Assembly: GCF_000380105.1 (NCBI RefSeq)
Contig: NZ_KB904456.1
Location: 1 to 50,722 of the forward strand
Reading direction: 5' to 3'
DNA: 50,722 nt
Origin: Streptococcus orisratti DSM 15617
GTDB taxonomy: Bacteria > Bacillota > Bacilli > Lactobacillales > Streptococcaceae
The position numbers and the translations under genes are program-made. The notes under the pieces are model-generated. The model was not told the DNA's origin. It made no database searches and saw nothing but the letters and a program-made list of their open reading frames with translations. This document shows positions 34,950 through 43,343 of the stretch, one piece after another; position 1 is the stretch's first letter; each line of letters starts with the position of its first letter.

Positions 34950-35040
34950 TCAAAAATCTTTTAATAGCTTGTCTTTGTAATAATTAAAGAAAGTTTTCTT
35001 ACCAATGACACTGACTGTTTTGCCTTGTAAACCATATTTT
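34950..35040 (-). pseudogene. Stranded native C-terminus of the exporter accessory protein
   Basis: On the minus strand these bases read KYGLQGKTVSVIGKKTFFNYYKDKLLKDF and then stop. This is the expected 29-residue end of a ComB/BlpB-type accessory protein, now cut off from its gene by the 104-bp insertion at 35041-35144. Confidence 0.8.
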
Positions 35041-35144
35041 ATACTCAATGAAAATCAAAAGTAGCCTAGGAAACGAAGCCGACGATAGAACTTGAGTTCA
35101 TCAAGGCAAGTTGACAACGGATAGTTTTGATTTTCGAAGAGTAT
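35041..35144 (-). repeat. BOX-like streptococcal repeat inserted in a coding region
   Basis: It begins ATACTCAATGAAAATCA and ends TGATTTTCGAAGAGTAT, the terminal sequences of streptococcal BOX elements (boxC and boxA), with a GGCAAG..TTGACAACGG part recalling boxA. Length is 104 bp. Comparison with the uninserted remnant at about 43120-43130 implies insertion at TA with a two-base duplication. Confidence 0.75.
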
Positions 35145-36449
35145 TAGTTTGGAACTATCTTGTTTACCAACAGTGGCTAGTGCTGTCACCTCAAAGACAT
35201 TTCCTTCTTTGGTTTGTGTGGCAGAATTTGCAATTTTAGTGATTTTGCCAGTGATAACAATGGCATGATTGCTGATCTTTTCAAGGGTTAGGCGAACAGG
35301 CTGTCCTTTTTTCAATTGACTAACATGAGTGGAGTCAACGTAATAGCGGATAGCGACTTGCTGTGTTTGGGCAATATCTGGGTAAATCTCTGCAATCTGG
35401 CTGCCTTGCGGCAAGAGCGTTTGCCCTTCAAATTCATCAGAAACATGTAAAATGCCACTTTGACTAGCTTTTAAAACGGTGTCAGCTTTGGAGAGATTTG
35501 TCTGGTCAAGCTGCGTTTGCAAATTTTCTTTTTCTTGAGTAATTTGCGTGAGTTGTGTTTCAGCTTGTGTCAATTCCTGCTGACGCAAGCTTTCAATTTG
35601 ACTAGTGGCACTAGTGTCATAACTTCCCGTTGAATAATTGGAAGCAGCTTGTGTTTGCAAACTAGAGATAGAGGCATTAATGCTATCAATCTGCCCTTGT
35701 AGGTCTGTTAAAAATTGATTTTTAATGCTTTCTTTGCTAGCAGAATTGTTGTCAGTTGAACTGCTTTGCGTATCAATTGTTTGAATTTGGCTAAGATAGC
35801 TATTAAGAGTAGCTACATATGGATTATTGCCAGATACGTTTGTTTTGTCAGTTTGAATAGCATCTTTAATTTCTTGATATTGACTGGCTTGTGTTTGTAG
35901 GTTGGCAATCTGATTGGTGATGGCTGCATTTGCTTGGTTGACACCAGCTTCTTGTTTAGCAACTGATTGGTTTGATTGAGAAATTTGAGCAGTAATTGTT
36001 TGAGATTGATTAAAAAAACGCTCAATGGTTGCTGAATAACCAAATTCATCATCACCTGTAAAGAGGTTTTGTCCTTTCTTTAGACTTTCTTTCAATTGAT
36101 TGAGTGCCTTTTGTTGACGTTCATCTCTTTCGATTTGTGTTTTAATGGCATTAAGTTGACTATCTTCCAGTTTGTCGGAGTATTGGATGAGTAGATCTCC
36201 CTTTTTGACTGCCTTATTTTCACTAAGATTATTGGTTAAAACGGTGTTATTGCTACTTGATTGAACAACAGCGATGACTTTTGTTGGTCTGATACTACCA
36301 AGTGTCGTAACGGTAATTTCTTTTTTACCAATGAGAGAAAAGGCAAGGAGAAAAAAGACCAAGAGTGTCATTGGAATCACTAAGACAGTCGCAAAATTAT
36401 GATAACGCCTATGATAAAATTCAGCAGATTGAAATAATTTAGGATTCAT
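35055..36449 (-). CDS. blpB: Bacteriocin exporter accessory protein (BlpB/ComB/HlyD-like), altered C-terminus
   Basis: 464 residues: one N-terminal membrane span (about 20-42), a long coiled coil (about 95-320) and a beta-rich lipoyl/HlyD-type region (about 325-435). It would couple the C39 exporter to the cell wall, and is encoded 11 bases downstream of the exporter. The final 29 residues (ILFENQNYPLSTCLDELK...) come from a BOX-like insertion; the native tail is stranded at 34950-35040. By coincidence the total length equals the native length, so the change is easy to miss. Function may be reduced. Confidence 0.85.
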   Translation of the reverse strand: MNPKLFQSAEFYHRRYHNFATVLVIPMTLLVFFLLAFSLIGKKEITVTTLGSIRPTKVIAVVQSSSNNTVLTNNLSENKAVKKGDLLIQYSDKLEDSQLNAIKTQIERDERQQKALNQLKESLKKGQNLFTGDDEFGYSATIERFFNQSQTITAQISQSNQSVAKQEAGVNQANAAITNQIANLQTQASQYQEIKDAIQTDKTNVSGNNPYVATLNSYLSQIQTIDTQSSSTDNNSASKESIKNQFLTDLQGQIDSINASISSLQTQAASNYSTGSYDTSATSQIESLRQQELTQAETQLTQITQEKENLQTQLDQTNLSKADTVLKASQSGILHVSDEFEGQTLLPQGSQIAEIYPDIAQTQQVAIRYYVDSTHVSQLKKGQPVRLTLEKISNHAIVITGKITKIANSATQTKEGNVFEVTALATVGKQDSSKLILFENQNYPLSTCLDELKFYRRLRFLGYF

Positions 36450-36460
36450 ATGGTCTCCTT

Positions 36461-38608
36461 TTATTCATGAAATAACTGTGCATAGAAACCTTGATTTTGG
36501 ATGAGTTGTTTATGATGCCCTTCTTCGATAACTTGTCCTTTATCTAGAACAATGACACGGTCAGATTGTTCAGCAATGCTCAAACGGTGGGCAACAAAAA
36601 TAATAGTCTTGTCTGTGAGAGATAGTAAATTTTTAATCACACGTTTTTCCGTTAGAACATCAAGACCACTTGTGGCTTCATCTAAAATCAAGACGGGAGC
36701 TTGTGTCAGTAAAGCGCGTGCTAAAGCTAAACGTTGCTTTTGCCCACCAGATAACCCAGCACCATCTGAAAGTTCGGTATGGTATGCTAGTGGCATTGAT
36801 TCAATATCAGCACGGATTTCAGCGATGTCACAAGCTTTCAGAATTTCTTCTTGCGTGATATTGTCAGGTGCTCCCAAGGTTAAATTTTCTAAAATCGTCC
36901 CTGAAAAGACGTAAGACTGTTGTGGTAGGTAATTAATGTATTGGCGAATGGCTTTTTTATCAATGGTTTTTAAATCGTAGCCACCAAGGGTAATCTGTCC
37001 ATGGTTAGGTGTGTAAAAATTGACAATCATTTTAGCTAAGGTTGTCTTACCAGAACCGCTGATACCAACTAGGCTAATTTTTTCACCCTTCTTAATGTGT
37101 AAATTCACATGACTCAGCGTGTCACGACCAAAACCATATTTATAAGAAACATTATCAAAAACAATATCTCCTTGTAGAAAATGGCTGTCATTTAAGAGTT
37201 GTTTGCCATCAAATTCAGATGACACTAAGTAAACTTCGTTGAGACGATTGTTAGCTACTTTGGCAGATTGTAGTTTGGTTTGCAGATTAATAATATTTTC
37301 CATTGGTGTTGTAAAGTACGACAGAAGCGTATTGTAAGTAATCAATTGTCCTACTGAAATGTTCCCAGCCATGACTAAATGTGAACCATACCAGAGAATG
37401 ACGACGTTTAAAATCAGCTGTGCTCCCTGTTTTAACGACGTTTGCACAGCTTCATACTTACTAAGCGTAAAACTTTTATCCAAATAATCCACAAATTCAC
37501 GGTCAATATTTTGATAACGGACTTCCTCACTAGTCAAAGATTTAATCGTTTCAATACCATTGATATCTTCGATAATCGCAGAGCTAACCATAGAATTGGC
37601 TTGCATGACATCGTGATTCATTCGCTCAAAAGGCTTCATAAAAGCCAAAATAATAATAGCATAGATAGGCAATGCTATTAAGGTGATGAAAAAAAGATTG
37701 GCATTTTGCAGAATTAAGACACTTCCGACAATAAACAAAATACTCACATCTAAAAATAAAGAGAGAATCGTTGATGCCAGTGCATCAATAATCGAGTTAG
37801 CATCAGTGAAACGCGAGATAACTTCACCTGTCCGCCTTGTGGCAAAAAAGGACATGGGCAATTCAAAAATGTGACGAATATAAGACAAAATCACGTCAAT
37901 TGTTAACCGTTGGCTCAGCACAACAAGTAAATAATTTTGTGAAAAGCTCATAATTTGTTGCATTATGTAGGTTACAATCAACCCAATTGAGACAATTCCA
38001 AGAGTGGATTGCAATTGATTAGGAATATAATCGTCTAAGATTCCTTGCAAATAGTAAGACCCAACAATGTTAATCAAGGTCACGAGTAAACTTGCCAGAA
38101 TGATATAAGTTAGCAGTGCCTTTTGTTTGAAAATAATTGGTAAAAAGCTTGTTAAGCCATTTTTCTTATCTTTATGTGGTTGATAATGCGGAGCAGGCGC
38201 TAAGAAAATGGAGACACCTGTCCATTCCTTTTCAAAGCGCTCCTTGGGCATTTTGGTCACTTTGACACTGGGGTCTGGATCACCGATGATAAGGTGGTTT
38301 TTCTTAGCTTTGTAAACGACATAATAGTGCTGCAGTTTGCTTTCTTTATTAACATGAACAATAAAAGGATAGGGAATATCGGCCATATCAAACAGTTCCA
38401 TGTTAGCTTGAATGGCGCGTGTTTCAAAGCCAATGGCTTTAGCTGCCTCGACTATCCCTAACGCTGTCGTCCCTTCCTTAGTTGTTTTGGCTAATTCTCT
38501 CAAATGAGCCAGCGAGAAATCTGATCCATAATGCTTGGCAACTGATGCCAAAGCTGCCACACCACAATCTCGCAAATCAATTTGACTAACATATTTATAT
38601 CTTTTCAT
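36461..38608 (-). CDS. blpA: Peptidase-containing ABC exporter (BlpA/ComA-like)
   Basis: 715 residues. The N-terminal C39 peptidase domain has catalytic Cys15 (LRDCGVAAL), His94 (LQHYYVVY) and Asp110 (IIGDPDP). Next is a six-span ABC membrane domain (about 155-440), then a nucleotide-binding domain with GISGSGKTT (about 515), LSGGQKQR (about 617) and VLILDEATSGLD. It removes double-glycine leaders and exports the mature peptides; the GG-leader genes on the opposite strand are its presumed substrates. Its promoter carries a BlpR-type box (38671-38710), so it is co-regulated with them. Confidence 0.94.
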   Translation of the reverse strand: MKRYKYVSQIDLRDCGVAALASVAKHYGSDFSLAHLRELAKTTKEGTTALGIVEAAKAIGFETRAIQANMELFDMADIPYPFIVHVNKESKLQHYYVVYKAKKNHLIIGDPDPSVKVTKMPKERFEKEWTGVSIFLAPAPHYQPHKDKKNGLTSFLPIIFKQKALLTYIILASLLVTLINIVGSYYLQGILDDYIPNQLQSTLGIVSIGLIVTYIMQQIMSFSQNYLLVVLSQRLTIDVILSYIRHIFELPMSFFATRRTGEVISRFTDANSIIDALASTILSLFLDVSILFIVGSVLILQNANLFFITLIALPIYAIIILAFMKPFERMNHDVMQANSMVSSAIIEDINGIETIKSLTSEEVRYQNIDREFVDYLDKSFTLSKYEAVQTSLKQGAQLILNVVILWYGSHLVMAGNISVGQLITYNTLLSYFTTPMENIINLQTKLQSAKVANNRLNEVYLVSSEFDGKQLLNDSHFLQGDIVFDNVSYKYGFGRDTLSHVNLHIKKGEKISLVGISGSGKTTLAKMIVNFYTPNHGQITLGGYDLKTIDKKAIRQYINYLPQQSYVFSGTILENLTLGAPDNITQEEILKACDIAEIRADIESMPLAYHTELSDGAGLSGGQKQRLALARALLTQAPVLILDEATSGLDVLTEKRVIKNLLSLTDKTIIFVAHRLSIAEQSDRVIVLDKGQVIEEGHHKQLIQNQGFYAQLFHE

Positions 38609-38670
38609 AACCTTTCCCTTTTAAAAAATAAAACTAGGACTATTGTGCCATAAAACAAGATTAAAAAATG

Positions 38671-38710
38671 CCCAAGTCGTAAAAAGTCAAAAATAAGTCG
38701 CAAACGGTCA
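38671..38710 (-). promoter_or_regulatory. BlpR-type box for the exporter operon
   Basis: Read on the minus strand: half-sites GCGAC and ACGACTTGG lie 21 bp apart after ACCG. It is back-to-back with the box for the first bacteriocin gene. Confidence 0.8.
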
Positions 38711-38738
38711 AAAAATCATGAAAATATGAAAAAAAATT

Positions 38739-38805
38739 ACCATTTACGACCTAAAAACAACAAATTCCGACTTGGACGTTCATTTTTTAAAAAAAGCGTT
38801 ATACT
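38739..38805 (+). promoter_or_regulatory. BlpR-type box and promoter of peptide 1
   Basis: ACCATTTACGAC and CCGACTTGG half-sites 21 bp apart (38739-38775), followed by a TATACT -10 (38800-38805). The same box-to--10 geometry recurs at the other island promoters. Confidence 0.82.
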
Positions 38806-38850
38806 AGATTTGTTTCCGGAAATATAAAAATTAATAAGGAGGTATTCATT

Positions 38851-39063
38851 ATGAATACAAAAATGTTGGAACAATTTGATGTAATGACAGAGGCAGAACT
38901 TTCTACTGTTGAAGGTGGTTGGGGCTATGTTTGGAAATGTACAAAAAATGGTAAACCAACTTATACAAGTGCTTGGCATAGTTCCTATCAGACAGCAGCT
39001 CGTAATGCACAAAATCATATGGATTTATATCCAGGTTCAATTTGTCGTGTTTATAATGTCTAG
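38851..39063 (+). CDS. GG-leader bacteriocin-like peptide 1
   Basis: 70 residues, RBS AAGGAGG. The 23-residue leader MNTKMLEQFDVMTEAELSTVEGG ends at a double glycine for C39 cleavage. The predicted 47-residue product WGYVWKCTKNGKPTYTSAW... is aromatic, basic, and has two cysteines (about mature 7 and 42) suited to one disulfide. It lacks the YGNGV box of class IIa and I do not recognise a family. An ABC transporter of the self-protection type follows after a terminator. Confidence 0.75.
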   Translation: MNTKMLEQFDVMTEAELSTVEGGWGYVWKCTKNGKPTYTSAWHSSYQTAARNAQNHMDLYPGSICRVYNV

Positions 39064-39157
39064 CTATAAATAGCTAGCGAAGACTGGGATAATAAATTTA
39101 GTCTAGAAATTCTAGATTATTCCCCTGACTTACAGAATTAAACAGATAGGAAAGAAA

Positions 39158-39215
39158 AATGAACGAAGAGGATCCTTCAATTTTATAGAGTTTTCTTTGT
39201 TCGTTTTTTATATTA
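39158..39215 (+). terminator. Weak terminator-like hairpin after peptide 1
   Basis: GAACGAAGA and TTCTTTGTTC can pair imperfectly across a long loop, followed by GTTTTTTATATT. It would attenuate read-through into the ABC genes. Confidence 0.45.
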
Positions 39216-39256
39216 GTAGTCAGAGTTTTATCTCATAATCATTTAAGGAGGGGGCT

Positions 39257-40123
39257 ATGTTATTAGAATTAAAACAATTGAGTAAGAATTATGGTTCAAA
39301 AAAAATTTTGAAGAAAATTTCCACACAATTCACCCCTGGTCTTTATGGCCTTTTGGGTGCTAATGGAACGGGTAAGACAACCTTGCTCAATCTTATTAGT
39401 CATTTTACGACTCCTGATGAGGGAGAAATTTTACTGGATAATAAACCCCAATCAGAAGAATTTTACCAGCATATTGGTTTTTTGCCCCAACATTTTAGTT
39501 ATTATGATTATTTTTCTGGTCGAGACTTTCTTCTCTATATGGCGGCCTTGAAAGGAATGTCTAAAAATAAAGCCAAACAAGAAACGGACAAATTGTTAAA
39601 ACTGGTAGATTTATATGATGTTCGTTTAAAGCGTATCGCTTCCTATTCAGGGGGCATGAAACAACGTCTCGGCATAGCTCAGGCCCTACTCAATAATCCT
39701 GAAATTCTGATTTTGGATGAGCCAACGGTAGGATTGGACCCCAAAGAGAGAGTGAGGTTTCGTAATATTATTAGCGAATTGTCGGCTAACAAAATCATTA
39801 TTTTATCAACTCATATTGTTTCTGATATTGAAGCTATCGCCAAGGAGATTATTCTTTTAAAAAATGGTCAATTTATCCATAAAGGCAGTAGCCAAGAACT
39901 GTTGAAAATAATTTCCGAAAAAGTGTGGGAGTTGTCTGTACCTGATGGTTCACAGTTGCCACGGTATAGCCATTATGCTTTAGTTAATGAGAAACTATCC
40001 TCATCTGGTCGTGTTTTCCGTGTGGTTAGTGATGAGAAACCAAGCCAGCTAGCTAGACTAGTTTCTCCCACTTTAGAAGATCTATACATTTATTATTTTA
40101 GAGAGGAGCAAGTTTTATGTTAG
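39257..40123 (+). CDS. ABC transporter ATP-binding protein (immunity-type)
   Basis: 288 residues, RBS AAGGAGGG. Walker A GANGTGKTTL (about 35-44), Q-loop FLPQHFSYYDYFSG, signature YSGGMKQRLG (about 133), Walker B EILILDEPTVGLD and the H-loop STHIV. Single NBD of the LanF/CcmA-like drug-export group. It overlaps the permease gene by seven bases. Position right after peptide 1 suggests producer self-protection; no BlpR box directly precedes it, so read-through is likely. Confidence 0.88.
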   Translation: MLLELKQLSKNYGSKKILKKISTQFTPGLYGLLGANGTGKTTLLNLISHFTTPDEGEILLDNKPQSEEFYQHIGFLPQHFSYYDYFSGRDFLLYMAALKGMSKNKAKQETDKLLKLVDLYDVRLKRIASYSGGMKQRLGIAQALLNNPEILILDEPTVGLDPKERVRFRNIISELSANKIIILSTHIVSDIEAIAKEIILLKNGQFIHKGSSQELLKIISEKVWELSVPDGSQLPRYSHYALVNEKLSSSGRVFRVVSDEKPSQLARLVSPTLEDLYIYYFREEQVLC

Positions 40124-41259
40124 CTCTCTTACCGTTTGAATTAAAAAAATTAATCCGAAAAAAATCAGTTTTAGGAATGTTTTTGGCTACCTTATTAGCC
40201 ATCTTTGGGTTATTTTATATAAACTTTTTTAATGGACAAATCAGTGGCTATTCAGTGGATAAAATTCATGGAAGAGACGTTGTTGAGATAAACAAACAGT
40301 TTGCGGAGGAGCATACGGGACAGCTATCCAATGATTTGCTAGTCAGAACAATCAAGGATTATAGTCTTGATGTGGAATCAAATAATCCTACCTTCAATGT
40401 ATTTGGTTACTATGTAACTAGCCATTTTGATCCCAAGTTTAGAAATTATTATTTTGATTTGGAGAAAGGGAAAGATATTGATTTCAGTAAGATTAATCCA
40501 AAATCTCAAACGGAGCTTGGCTCATACCTCCCTTATGATAAACTAAAGTTAGGTAATTTTACACCATGGAATCAACTATTTTTGGTCGCCAATAGTGCTT
40601 ATATCCTTATTCTTCTTTTGTCTATTTACCTCATCGCTCCGGTTTTTTCTGGTGATACTGCTGAAAATATGAATTCTATTTTGTTGACAACGAGGTATGG
40701 TCGCAACAAACTTACAATGACTAAGATAATAAGTAGTTACTTGATAAGTACCTTGGTGTTTGTTACTTTTTACGCCATAATACTAGCTGTATTTGCATGG
40801 TATTTTGGCTTTAGTGGCTGGGACACGAGTGTTCAACTCAATCTACATTGGATTGACAACGATGTGAATATCATGGCTTTTCCAGAAAAAATGACACTTT
40901 TGGGAACATTTATCAATCTGGTAATTTATCAGTTTGTAGGACTTGTCTTTATTACGGGTATCAATATCCTTATATCGAGTAAAATTAAGTCTCCATTGGT
41001 AGGTTTTGCCTTGTCTGTGGGTAGTATTTTTGTACCAAGTTTTCTTATGGATGTTTTTCAAGCGGGAATACCTAATAAGATTTTGAATATTTTATCTGTA
41101 TCAACTTCAAATACACCAAATTTAATGCTTAAACTTGCTTATGATGGTTTTTTTGAAAGTTTTTGGCTTGACGGATTATTTGTTGTCACAATTAGATTAG
41201 CTTTTGTGTTACTTTGCCTATACTTGACATACTTATCAATGAAGAAGGTAAGTCATTAG
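40117..41259 (+). CDS. ABC transporter permease (immunity-type)
   Basis: 380 residues with an N-terminal span (about 18-38), a large extracytoplasmic loop (about 40-155), and five further spans. This is the ABC-2-like topology of bacteriocin self-protection permeases. Start overlaps the ATPase gene. Together they would expel or exclude the cognate peptide from the membrane. Substrate assignment is inferred from the neighbourhood. Confidence 0.8.
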   Translation: MLALLPFELKKLIRKKSVLGMFLATLLAIFGLFYINFFNGQISGYSVDKIHGRDVVEINKQFAEEHTGQLSNDLLVRTIKDYSLDVESNNPTFNVFGYYVTSHFDPKFRNYYFDLEKGKDIDFSKINPKSQTELGSYLPYDKLKLGNFTPWNQLFLVANSAYILILLLSIYLIAPVFSGDTAENMNSILLTTRYGRNKLTMTKIISSYLISTLVFVTFYAIILAVFAWYFGFSGWDTSVQLNLHWIDNDVNIMAFPEKMTLLGTFINLVIYQFVGLVFITGINILISSKIKSPLVGFALSVGSIFVPSFLMDVFQAGIPNKILNILSVSTSNTPNLMLKLAYDGFFESFWLDGLFVVTIRLAFVLLCLYLTYLSMKKVSH

Positions 41260-41321
41260 AATAATAATTACATTTCAGAAAAGGAAATTTTTAAAGTTTT
41301 GTAGGTGGATAATGTTGTCAA

Positions 41322-41387
41322 ACCGTTGATGACTTAAAAACGGCAGATTATGACTTGGGCGTCTATTTTTCAAAAAAAGACTATACT
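41322..41387 (+). promoter_or_regulatory. BlpR-type box and promoter of 127-aa membrane protein
   Basis: ACCGTTGATGAC and ATGACTTGGG half-sites 21 bp apart (41322-41359) with TATACT at 41382-41387. Confidence 0.78.
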
Positions 41388-41434
41388 AAAACTATAAAGG
41401 TTGCAACCCTAAAAAAATTGATGAAGGAACTATT

Positions 41435-41818
41435 ATGACTAATCACATTCGAGTATTGACAGTAATAATCCTATCTCAACTTATTATTGAGTGGTCGGGT
41501 TATTTTATGGGGCTATCTGTCCCTAAAATTATTGGTATTGTGTTATTGGGTACAGTTGTTGAAGTTATTCTTCATATCTGTTGTGTTATGAAATATCATA
41601 GTAATATTTCTCTGGTAGCCAGCTTAACAAACTTTAAACAATTTATCTGGAAAACTATTTATTATCCTGTTATTGTTTTAATGGTTATCGTAATTGGTGT
41701 TTTTCAAAAAGACAGTATCCTTACTATTTTCTTTGAGTGGAATGCCCTAGTTGTTTTTTGTACTGTAGGGTTTATCATGGCTTCTAATAATGTTCCTATG
41801 AAGAAATCGCATACGTAA
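41435..41818 (+). CDS. Four-span membrane protein, probable immunity protein
   Basis: 127 residues, about four hydrophobic helices with basic ends, no enzyme motif. It has its own BlpR-type promoter and GAAGGA before the ATG. In blp-type islands, small membrane proteins under this control usually give immunity. No bacteriocin precursor is complete between it and the promoter, so its partner is unclear. Confidence 0.55.
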   Translation: MTNHIRVLTVIILSQLIIEWSGYFMGLSVPKIIGIVLLGTVVEVILHICCVMKYHSNISLVASLTNFKQFIWKTIYYPVIVLMVIVIGVFQKDSILTIFFEWNALVVFCTVGFIMASNNVPMKKSHT

Positions 41819-42061
41819 ACATTTACTTAGGGGATGTTTTTAAATTAGCATTTTCAGCCGTTGAGGGTGAAAAAGAAAAAAATCTGTCAGTACGTGTGTT
41901 CAGGCAATGTTTCATGAATCAAAAATGATGACTTAAGTAATAAAGAAGAGATTTAAGTATCAATTTGGTCGTGGATTACCTGTTAGTAGCTCCATGCTTT
42001 AGAGAAAAATAATAGAAATTGATAACTAGTTCTTGGAGTTATTCATTTTAGAGAGTTTTTT
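41819..42061 (+). other. Non-coding stretch with possible leader remnant
   Basis: Around 41835-41865 one frame reads ...LAFSAVEGE, which resembles the end of the local leader (AELSTVEGG), suggesting a decayed bacteriocin gene. No start, box or intact ORF was found. Tentative. Confidence 0.25.
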
Positions 42062-42211
42062 ATGATGAATAATTTACTTAGTGCTGTGGAACTTTCAAAA
42101 ATTACTGGTAGATGTATTTGCGATCCGATTAAAGCTTTAATCGAAACAAAAACGCCCCTACCAAAAGGAACTATTCCAAAACCAGTAAAACCAAAAACTG
42201 AAATTATGTGA
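42062..42211 (+). CDS. Possible small peptide, 49 aa
   Basis: MMNNLLSAVELSKITGRCICDPIKAL... starts behind a weak GAGAG. The first 15 residues vaguely echo a leader (NLLSAVELSKITG) but there is no double glycine. A Cys-x-Cys and a Pro/Lys-rich tail follow. No BlpR box precedes it. It could be a decayed bacteriocin or a spurious ORF. Confidence 0.35.
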   Translation: MMNNLLSAVELSKITGRCICDPIKALIETKTPLPKGTIPKPVKPKTEIM

Positions 42212-42282
42212 AGATGATAGCTTTTATTATCTAAAAGTGTTTTTTGGGTAACAGTGTTAAAAACATGAAGTATGGAAAGTTT

Positions 42283-42349
42283 ACCGTTTATGACCTAAAA
42301 ACGACAAATTACGACTTGGACATTCATTTTTTTAAAAAAGGGTTATACT
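42283..42349 (+). promoter_or_regulatory. BlpR-type box and promoter of peptide 2
   Basis: ACCGTTTATGAC and ACGACTTGG half-sites 21 bp apart (42283-42320), with TATACT at 42344-42349. Confidence 0.82.
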
Positions 42350-42394
42350 AGACTTGTTTCCGAAAATATAAAAATTAATAAAGAGGTATTCATT

Positions 42395-42610
42395 ATGAAT
42401 ACAAAAGCTTTTGAACAATTTGATGTCACGAGCGAAGTAGAGCTTTCAAGTATTGAGGGAGATTTCTGGAGAGAATTGCTGGCAGGTGCTATGGGAGCCA
42501 TTGATGGTGGCGGAGTTACATTGGAGCAGTTAAATGGAATTAAGCTACCAAAACCACGTAGTTGTTCTCCTTATAGTGTTGGAGGAACCCCTAATTTTTG
42601 TAATTTTTAA
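42395..42610 (+). CDS. Bacteriocin-like peptide 2 with GD instead of GG leader end
   Basis: 71 residues, RBS AAGAGG. The leader MNTKAFEQFDVTSEVELSSIEG is continued by Asp, giving G-D where the paralogous peptides have G-G. The core FWRELLAGAMGAIDGGG...PRSCSPYSVGGTPNFCNF has a Gly-rich helix and a Cys-to-Cys C-terminal loop with GGTPN, shared with peptide 3. The altered cleavage site may reduce processing. Its immunity-like neighbour follows after 9 bases. Confidence 0.72.
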   Translation: MNTKAFEQFDVTSEVELSSIEGDFWRELLAGAMGAIDGGGVTLEQLNGIKLPKPRSCSPYSVGGTPNFCNF

Positions 42611-42619
42611 GAGGTTGAA

Positions 42620-42904
42620 ATGAAAGCGCTGTATAAAAATAAGGAAGTTGAAGTCTGGCAGATATCAAAAAACGATTTAACTCAACCTTTATGGATAGCA
42701 GAAGCATTTACTAAGAATTATCTTCATTGGTTAGATAATAGCCTTAGGATTTTAATCCCAGCTTTATATCCTAATTGGTCAAAAGATGATCATAATTACG
42801 GTTATGGAATGTATGCCATTGGGAAAATTGGAGATGTTATTGATTTAACTAATGGTAAGGTGATAAGCAAATCAAAATTTGAAAAAGACTATCAACTTAT
42901 TTGA
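42620..42904 (+). CDS. Putative immunity protein for peptide 2
   Basis: 94 residues, soluble. It is paralogous to the 43662 product: both begin MKALY, share an 'EVWQISK/DVWEISK...W..(A/Q)(A/Q)F...YL.W.D..L.I' core, and end 'GD.(I/L)D(L/V)TN..(I/V)(V/I)SK..F.K.YQ(L/I)I'. Each copy directly follows a peptide with the GGTPN.C tail, so a cognate immunity function is likely. No family recognised. Confidence 0.6.
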   Translation: MKALYKNKEVEVWQISKNDLTQPLWIAEAFTKNYLHWLDNSLRILIPALYPNWSKDDHNYGYGMYAIGKIGDVIDLTNGKVISKSKFEKDYQLI

Positions 42905-43034
42905 TATAAAAATCTATTTTTTATTACTAAAAATTTTATGTTTCAATAGTAAAAGATCAATTTATTTCCCTAAGTAATAGGAGTTTTACAAATTGATATT
43001 TTTTATAGTAGTTGTGAGCTATTTTATCAAAGTA
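42905..43034. other. AT-rich gap before remnant
   Basis: No ORF, hairpin or box is seen. With the remnant and weak promoter that follow, it makes up the 440-base gap between the two bacteriocin cassettes. Confidence 0.4.
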
Positions 43035-43187
43035 TTAAAAATCTTTTAATATTTTATATTTGTAATAATGAAAGAAAGTTTTTTTGACGATGGTACTGAT
43101 TGTTTTGCCTTGTAAACCATATTTTAGGTTGGAGCTATTTTGTTTATCGACGGTGGCTAGTGCTGTACTTCAAAGAGATTTCCTTCT
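43035..43187 (-). pseudogene. Remnant of a second exporter accessory gene 3' end
   Basis: The minus strand reads ...ATVDKQNSSNLKYGLQGKTISTIVKKTFFHYYKYKILKDF and then stops, the same tail as the stranded end at 34950-35040. A one-base deletion in the GAAGTACAGC region shifts the upstream frame. It contains the uninterrupted junction ('NLKYG') where the other copy carries the BOX-like insert. Confidence 0.75.
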
Positions 43188-43231
43188 CAAGAACCTAGTT
43201 TCAATAGATGTGATAAATACACTGTTGTTAA

Positions 43232-43296
43232 TGTAGGTTCTAACTATTTGATAGACTTAGGCGTTCACGTTTATTTTTCTAAAAAAGTGTTATACT
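43232..43296 (+). promoter_or_regulatory. Degenerate BlpR-type promoter of peptide 3
   Basis: Only the distal half survives weakly (GATAGACTTAGG near 43250-43261 for TACGACTTGG). The downstream spacer and TATACT (43291-43296) match the other promoters. Expression of this cassette may be weak or uninducible. Confidence 0.5.
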
Positions 43297-43343
43297 AAAT
43301 TTGTTTTCCGGAAATATAAAAAATTAATAAGGAGGTATTCATG

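Noticed and set aside
38737..39018. Minus-strand 93-aa ORF over peptide 1
   Set aside because: Antisense to a GG-leader gene with a strong RBS; no support of its own.
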